The position numbers were made by a program, and so were the translations under genes. Shown here piece by piece: positions 59,943 to 64,000 of a stretch of DNA of 64,000 bases. This stretch comes from CAZUYC01 sp964624475. GTDB lineage: Bacteria > Myxococcota_A > UBA9160 > SMWR01. The notes below the pieces were generated by a model. It was given only the letters and a program-made list of their open reading frames with translations. It was not told the origin of the DNA and searched no databases. The stretch lies in NCBI GenBank assembly GCA_964624475.1, contig CAZUYC010000085.1, positions 62,001 to 126,000 on the forward strand. Reading direction: 5' to 3'. Numbering within the stretch: the stretch's first letter is position 1; every line of letters starts with the position of its first letter.

Positions 59943-61027
59943 CACGGGGCCGGGGCGCCGGGCGCCGCCGCGACTCCCTCGCCAGCGGAGTCGATCTCGA
60001 CCTCGACCTGCAGGTTCGTGAGCGCCTCGACCCCGTGCCCGGCGTCGAGCCGGATGCGCACCTCCACCACGCGCGCGTCGGTCTTGGCGACCGGGTCGGT
60101 GCCGAGGACGTCCATCTTGCCGACCTTGAGCCCGACCTTCTCGACCGTCCCGGCGAGCCTCCGCTCGAGAGCCGGGCTCGCGATGCGCGCGCGCTGGCCC
60201 ACGCGGACGCGAGCCACGTCCGTCTCGTAGACCTCGGCGACCGCGTACATGCGGTCGGTCTCGCCGAGCTCCATCAGGCCCTCGGGGCCGAGGCGCTCGC
60301 CCGCGCGGGCGTGGATCGCGAGCACCTGACCGGCCACGGGCGAGCGCACGAGGGCGAGCTCGAGCCGGGCACGCGCCGCGCCCAGCGATGCCTTCGCCAC
60401 CCGTGCCGCGACGGCCGCCGCGTCGAGCTTCGAGCGCGCGGCCGTGTTGCGCGCGTGGAGCTCCTGGGCGCGCCGGAGCTCGCGCTCGGCGTTCTCGAGC
60501 TCGGCGCCGAGCCGTTCGACCGCCGCTTCGCGCAGGGCGTGCGTATCGAGGATCGCGAGCGTCTGTCCCTTCTCGACCCGATCGCCCTCCTCGACCCGGA
60601 GCTCGGCGATGACCGGAGCCGCGCCGGAGGGCCCCGCCACGTGGATCGCGCCCTCGCCCGGCTCGATGCGCCCGAGCGCGGTAACCGCGTGCGGCGCCGC
60701 ATCCGCGGCGAGGAGCGGCCCCGGTGCGGCGACGAGGGCGTACGCCGCCAGGATCGCCGGCGTGCCGAGGCGAGCGAGGCGGGAGGACTCCCCGCGCGTC
60801 CGCCCGTGGCGGCTGCCTAGCCCGCATGTCTCACCAGGGCGCTGAGCTTGGCGGCGCAGATGCCTGTCCTGGCGCGAGATCGCGACCGAGGGAAGCGGAG
60901 GCGTAGCCGGCGCTACGCCGAGCACCCGCAGGGAGCGATCTCGTGCCAGGGCGGGCAGATGCGTCGCCGCAGTAGCGCCCTGGTGAGACATGCGGGCTAG
61001 AACCGGTTCGAGGTGCGGTGTGGGCAT
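59942..61027 (-). CDS. DevB-like HlyD-family membrane fusion protein (5' end altered by a palindromic insertion)
   Basis: The conserved part, about 260 residues, is a HlyD/DevB fusion protein: TALGRIEPGEGAIHVAGPSG, lipoyl-like strands (ELRVEEGDRVEKGQTLAILD), a coiled coil (AAVERLGAELENAERELRRAQE) and a beta-barrel end (RARIASPALERRLAGTVEKVG). A hydrophobic export segment (AILAAYALVAAPGPLLAA) precedes it. Upstream of that, residues about 10-71 are encoded by a 182-bp palindrome. No start codon exists between the palindrome and the export segment, so translation must start in or before it; ATG 61027 fits the promoter at 61035-61065. Together with the permease and ATPase it makes a tripartite exporter. 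Confidence 0.72.
   Translation of the reverse strand: MPTPHLEPVLARMSHQGATAATHLPALARDRSLRVLGVAPATPPLPSVAISRQDRHLRRQAQRPGETCGLGSRHGRTRGESSRLARLGTPAILAAYALVAAPGPLLAADAAPHAVTALGRIEPGEGAIHVAGPSGAAPVIAELRVEEGDRVEKGQTLAILDTHALREAAVERLGAELENAERELRRAQELHARNTAARSKLDAAAVAARVAKASLGAARARLELALVRSPVAGQVLAIHARAGERLGPEGLMELGETDRMYAVAEVYETDVARVRVGQRARIASPALERRLAGTVEKVGLKVGKMDVLGTDPVAKTDARVVEVRIRLDAGHGVEALTNLQVEVEIDSAGEGVAAAPGAPAP
60817..61000. repeat. 182-bp imperfect palindrome (hairpin mini-element)
   Basis: 60818-60843 and 60974-60999 are perfect 26-bp inverted repeats; the outer flanking bases also pair (CTAG at both ends). Inside, long imperfectly matching arms continue to a centre at 60905-60912, where GGCGTAGC and GCTACGCC pair around 4 bases. 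It resembles a non-autonomous transposable or REP/BIME-type hairpin. It lies in the N-terminal coding region of the fusion-protein gene and keeps the frame open. Confidence 0.75.
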
Positions 61028-61034
61028 GCGGAGC

Positions 61035-61065
61035 ATTCTACGCGGCACACGCCGATCGCTGTCAA
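61035..61065 (-). promoter_or_regulatory. Candidate promoter of the exporter operon with 19-bp spacer
   Basis: On the minus strand, TTGACA (61065-61060) and TAGAAT (61040-61035) are separated by 19 bp, longer than the usual 17. The spacer contains an inverted repeat, CGGC-GTGT-GCCG. A 19-bp spacer with a dyad is a hallmark of MerR-family-activated promoters. No merR gene is adjacent. Confidence 0.45.
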
Positions 61066-62510
61066 GCATCCTGGATGCGTTCCAATGGAGTCGCACGAGG
61101 CGGCGATCCCGGTCCGGCGCCTAGCTCGTGGGACCCCGCGGGTCGGCCCGAGCCGCGCGGCGGCCGCGACTCTCCCTGTGACGGGTCGAGGACCGGGGGG
61201 ACTGCCGATGGATGCTCCGCTGCCGCTGCGAATCTCACGAGCCGCGCAGGCGGCAGCGCGGGCCGCGTCGAGACTCTCGGAGCTCCCGGGCGATCTCCTG
61301 CGCGTCCTGCACCTGGCCGTCCGCCTGGCCGCGAGCCCCGCGCCTCACGGCCGGCGCGCCGGACCCGCGCCCCCACGAGATGGTAGGCCTGCGTCTTCTC
61401 GCGCTCGAGGTAGTACTGCGAGGCCCGCAGGAAGAGGCGGAACGCGCGCACGGTCGGCTCGCCGAAGCGCTCCGACAGCTCTCCCTGCGCGCGCTCGAAG
61501 CGATCCGCCCACTCGCCCACGGTGCGCGCGTAGCTCGCGCTGTCGTCGGCGAGCGCGTGGAGCCGAAGGCCGGCGCACTCGAGCGCGCGCAGCAGGCGCG
61601 GGAGATCCACGTAGCTCGCGCTCCCCGGGAAGATGTGGCGGGCGAGAAAGGCGCCCGCGCGGTGAGAGCCGCGCTCGCTACAGAAGTCTGCGTAGAAGCG
61701 CGCGCCGGGCTCGAGGTGCGCGGCCAGGAAGCGCGCCGCGTAGGCGTAGTCCTGGAAGTGCTCGAAGGTCCCCATGAAGACCGCGCCCGCGAAGCGCCCC
61801 GCGGGCCTGAAGTCCAGGAAGTCGACGAGATCGACGCGGCAGGGCAGGCGCTCGCGCTCGATCAGGCCCGTCACGAAGCGGTGCTGCTCGCGCGAGATCG
61901 TGATCGCGTGCACCGCGATCCCCTGGCGCCCCGCGTACTCGACGAAGGCACCCCAGCCGCAGCCCATGTCGAAGACGCGGTCGCCGGGCTTGAGCCCGAG
62001 CGCTTCGATCGCGAGCCGGAGCTTCCGCTCCTGCGCGGCGGTCACGTCGTCCTCCCCGCTCGCGTAGATCCCGTGCGAGTAGGAGCGCCAGCGGTCGAGC
62101 CAGGGCAGGAAGAACTCCGCCGGTCGGTCGTAGTGGAAGGCGATCGACTCGCGCTGCCAGCGCCGGCGATCGCGCAGCAGGAGGCGCAGCCCGAAGGCGA
62201 GCCGCTCCCGCCAGCCCGCGTCGGGCGGGATCACCTCGGTCACCTTCAGGATCTCGAGCAGATCGCCCTCGAGATCGATCGCTCCCTCGAGGTACGCCTC
62301 GGCCAGGCCCAGGTGGTCGCGGCGCGCGAGGGGCGCGAGGGCCTCGCGCGTGCGGAAGACGACCCGCGCGGCGTCGGGCCGGCGCCCGAGGCGCAGCGGC
62401 TCGACCCCCGGGGCCTCCACGGTCAGGTTCGCGCCCGCGGCCTCGAGCTCGCGGGCGACGGCGCGGAGCGCCTTCTCTGCGGAGCGGCGGCGGACCATCG
62501 GCGTCAGCAT
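61062..62510 (-). CDS. cfa: Cyclopropane-fatty-acyl-phospholipid synthase family protein
   Basis: About 482 residues. The N-terminal domain (to about 120) is typical of the family (ALAPLARRDHLGLAEAYLEGAIDLEGDLLEIL). The SAM domain has SHGIYASGEDDVTAAQERKL, motif I VFDMGCGWGAFVEYAG, and MGTFEHFQDYAYA. The enzyme transfers a methylene or methyl group to unsaturated acyl chains of membrane lipids. The family match ends near residue 385 (EREKTQAYHLVGA). The last 95 residues (Gly/Pro/Arg-rich) are atypical and run to the next operon's promoter, suggesting a lost stop or frameshift. ATG 62510 and 62498 are both possible starts. Confidence 0.85.
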   Translation of the reverse strand: MLTPMVRRRSAEKALRAVARELEAAGANLTVEAPGVEPLRLGRRPDAARVVFRTREALAPLARRDHLGLAEAYLEGAIDLEGDLLEILKVTEVIPPDAGWRERLAFGLRLLLRDRRRWQRESIAFHYDRPAEFFLPWLDRWRSYSHGIYASGEDDVTAAQERKLRLAIEALGLKPGDRVFDMGCGWGAFVEYAGRQGIAVHAITISREQHRFVTGLIERERLPCRVDLVDFLDFRPAGRFAGAVFMGTFEHFQDYAYAARFLAAHLEPGARFYADFCSERGSHRAGAFLARHIFPGSASYVDLPRLLRALECAGLRLHALADDSASYARTVGEWADRFERAQGELSERFGEPTVRAFRLFLRASQYYLEREKTQAYHLVGARVRRAGREARGSRPGGRPGAGRAGDRPGAPRVSTRPALPPARLVRFAAAAEHPSAVPPVLDPSQGESRPPRGSGRPAGSHELGAGPGSPPRATPLERIQDA

Positions 62511-62684
62511 ACCCGGACAGGGAAGGCCGGCTCCCGCGACTCCTCCAGCGAAGTCCACATGCGCCGCTGGCGAGCCGGACCGGCTCGACGCCTTCTGCAC
62601 GATCGACTCGGCACCGGCGCACCCCCGAGCCCTGCGCTCCGGCGGCTCGACGCGCTGAGGCTCGCGGGTCGCCGAACGTGAGCT

Positions 62685-62786
62685 TCACCCCTTCCGGTCG
62701 TGGAGGTGGTGCTGGCCCGTCAGCGCATGGGCGGTCCCCGCGATGAGCAGCCCGAGCACCGTCCCGGTGCCCAAGTTCCAGGCCAT
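62685..62786 (-). CDS. Small single-helix membrane protein
   Basis: A 33-codon ORF starting directly after the upstream stop (TGAATG). It reads MAWNLGTGTVLGLLIAGTAHA then a His-rich end (TGQHHLHDRKG). One membrane helix is evident. Because there is no gap, it is either translationally coupled to the 109-residue protein or is that protein's C-terminal part after an in-frame TGA. Confidence 0.45.
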   Translation of the reverse strand: MAWNLGTGTVLGLLIAGTAHALTGQHHLHDRKG

Positions 62787-63116
62787 TCAGCCGGGGCCGC
62801 AGCCGGGAATGGCGAGCGGAATGAAGGTGACCGGAAGAAGTGTCAGAAAGCCGACCATTGGCCCGCGCAGGTACCAGCGGCTCGGCCACGCGCTGATCCC
62901 GACGAGAAACCCGACGAGATGCCGCGCCGAGTAGAACGCCCACACCGCGACGCTCCCCTGGATGTAATGGACGTTGAACTTCTCCGCGATCGGCCCGTGG
63001 ACGAGCCGCGGGGTCCAGCCGAGGAGCAGGCCGAGGAGCAGACATACGAGCGGGTACGGCAGGGGCACGCGCCCCCTCGACCCCGGACGCCCCTCGCCCC
63101 TGCGCATCTCGCCCAC
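62787..63116 (-). CDS. Small polytopic membrane protein
   Basis: A 109-residue protein with a basic N-terminus and about three hydrophobic segments (YPLVCLLLGLLLGWTP, SARHLVGFLVGI, VGFLTLLPVTFIPLAIPG). HYIQGSVAVWAFYSARH between the first two could face the periplasm. No family was recognised. The start may lie at a later codon than the one used, since the first 15 residues are Arg/Gly-rich. It lies downstream of glyA on the same strand. Confidence 0.5.
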   Translation of the reverse strand: MGEMRRGEGRPGSRGRVPLPYPLVCLLLGLLLGWTPRLVHGPIAEKFNVHYIQGSVAVWAFYSARHLVGFLVGISAWPSRWYLRGPMVGFLTLLPVTFIPLAIPGCGPG

Positions 63117-63156
63117 GGCGGATCCGACTGTAGCTCGCGCTTCGCGACGGAGGTCC

Positions 63157-64000
63157 TCAGCCCGCGTCGGGGAGCCCCGGGACCGGGAAGCGCAGGCAGA
63201 GCGCCTCGACCTCCGCGGCGATGCGCTCGAGGACCGCCGCGTCGTCGGGGCGCGCCAGCGCGGCGTGGATCCAGCCTGCGAGGAGCTCCATCTCGGGCTC
63301 GCGCATGCCGCGCGTCGTCGCGGCGGGGGTCCCGAGGCGGAGGCCGCTCGGCCGCAGCGGCGGGTTCGGATCGTCGGGGATCACCTGCTTGTTGGTCGCG
63401 AGCAGGACGCGGTCGAGCGTGCGCTCGGCGCGGCGGCCGTCGATGCCGTAGCCCTTCACGGTGTCGAGGACGAGCATGTGATTGTCGGTGCCGCCGGTCA
63501 CGAGCACCGCGCCGCGGGCGAGCAGGCCCTGCGCGAGGGCCTTGGCGTTGTGCAGCACCTGCGCGCCGTAGAGCCGGAACTCGGGCCGCAGCGCCTTGCC
63601 GAGTGCGATCGCGACGCCCGCGATCTGGTTCATGTGCGGCCCGCCCTGGAGGCCCGGGAAGACCGAGCGGTCGATCGCCTCGGCGTGCTCGCGCTTGCAC
63701 AGGATCATGCCGCCGCGCGGCCCGCGTAGGCTCTTGTGCGTCGTGGTCGTGACGACGTCGAAGCCGGCGTCGAAGGGGTTGCGCATGACCCCGGCGGCGA
63801 TGAGGCCCCCGATGTGGGAGACGTCGGCCATCGCGAGCGCGCCGACCTCGTCGGCGATCTTGCGGAACTCGGCGTAGTCGAGGTCGCGCGGGTAGGAGGT
63901 GTAGCCGCAGAGCAGGATCCGGGGGCGCGCCTCGCGGGCGAGCCGGCGCAGCTCGTCGAAGTCGATGCGGCCCGCCTCGTCGGGGAAGGTCCGGTAGCGC
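63157..64000 (-). CDS. glyA: Serine hydroxymethyltransferase, C-terminal part (runs off the window)
   Basis: The 3' 280 or so codons of a glyA gene; the 5' end lies beyond 64000. The PLP-binding Lys is in TTTTHKSLRGPRGG, and FPGLQGGPHMNQIAGVAIAL, GTDNHMLVLD and GLRLGTPAATTRGM are all highly conserved. The enzyme interconverts serine and glycine with tetrahydrofolate, feeding one-carbon metabolism, in the cytoplasm. The frame is open to the window edge, ahead of the first internal Met. Confidence 0.95.
   Translation of the reverse strand, partial: RYRTFPDEAGRIDFDELRRLAREARPRILLCGYTSYPRDLDYAEFRKIADEVGALAMADVSHIGGLIAAGVMRNPFDAGFDVVTTTTHKSLRGPRGGMILCKREHAEAIDRSVFPGLQGGPHMNQIAGVAIALGKALRPEFRLYGAQVLHNAKALAQGLLARGAVLVTGGTDNHMLVLDTVKGYGIDGRRAERTLDRVLLATNKQVIPDDPNPPLRPSGLRLGTPAATTRGMREPEMELLAGWIHAALARPDDAAVLERIAAEVEALCLRFPVPGLPDAG

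Overview
The window is a 64 kb piece of a GC-rich Gram-negative chromosome. Apolipoprotein N-acyltransferase, lipoproteins, an outer-membrane barrel and many signal peptides point to a diderm. Thrombospondin-type-3/dockerin-like calcium repeats, a Myxococcus-type Cys-rich repeat, an AAA+ enhancer-binding protein and eukaryotic-type Ser/Thr kinases fused to beta-propellers suggest a Myxococcota or other 'Deltaproteobacteria'-like lineage. That placement is inference; no rRNA, tRNA or CRISPR array was seen.

Layout. 0.1-7 kb: glycine-zipper surface antigen, monooxygenase-fold enzyme, secreted sulfatase, von Willebrand A protein, lipoprotein, alpha/beta hydrolase. 7-15 kb: cytochrome P450, giant AsmA/DUF748 protein, ATP-grasp enzyme, CocE-type hydrolase, exported hypothetical protein. 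15-20 kb: glycosyltransferase, two methyltransferases and a polytopic membrane protein (envelope glycan or lipid work). 20-24 kb: molybdopterin oxidoreductase and a secreted metallophosphatase. 23.9-26.1 kb: a bufferin (RiPP metallophore) operon with Cys-rich precursor, DUF692 iron enzyme and DUF2063 partner. 26.4-27.1 kb: a ribbon-helix-helix/PIN toxin-antitoxin pair. 27.1-30.2 kb: a large Cys-rich, calcium-repeat protein that appears to be split by a frameshift. 30.2-33.8 kb: small proteins, a GAF/AAA+/Fis regulator with an altered GAFTGA loop, an AT-rich divergent control region with a strong sigma-54-like promoter, an ECF sigma factor and a zinc-finger anti-sigma-like protein. 33.8-40.5 kb: Lnt, a B12-radical SAM protein and a cyclase/AAA/TPR protein. 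40.5-41.2 kb: a second antitoxin/PIN pair. 41.2-44.8 kb: a cNMP-gated patatin and an FHA-GAF-cyclase. 44.9-53.2 kb: an island of visibly lower GC with two kinase-propeller genes, an FHA-cyclase, the remnant of a third kinase, a thioredoxin-fold lipoprotein and a barrel protein interrupted by an in-frame TGA. 53.3-57.3 kb: FAD oxidase, cNMP-binding protein and patatin. 57.4-61.1 kb: a DevBCA-type exporter whose ATPase carries a GAF domain and whose fusion-protein gene is invaded by a 182-bp palindrome. 61-64 kb: cyclopropane-fatty-acid synthase, small membrane proteins, and the 3' part of glyA, which runs off the end.

The most notable system is the bufferin operon. The precursor gene is bracketed in its transcript by two perfect GC-rich hairpins, and the maturase has a C-terminal tail encoded by a dispersed genomic repeat. 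Second-messenger and phospho-signalling is unusually dense: three class III cyclase domains, two cNMP-binding domains, two Ser/Thr kinases, FHA domains and several GAF domains.
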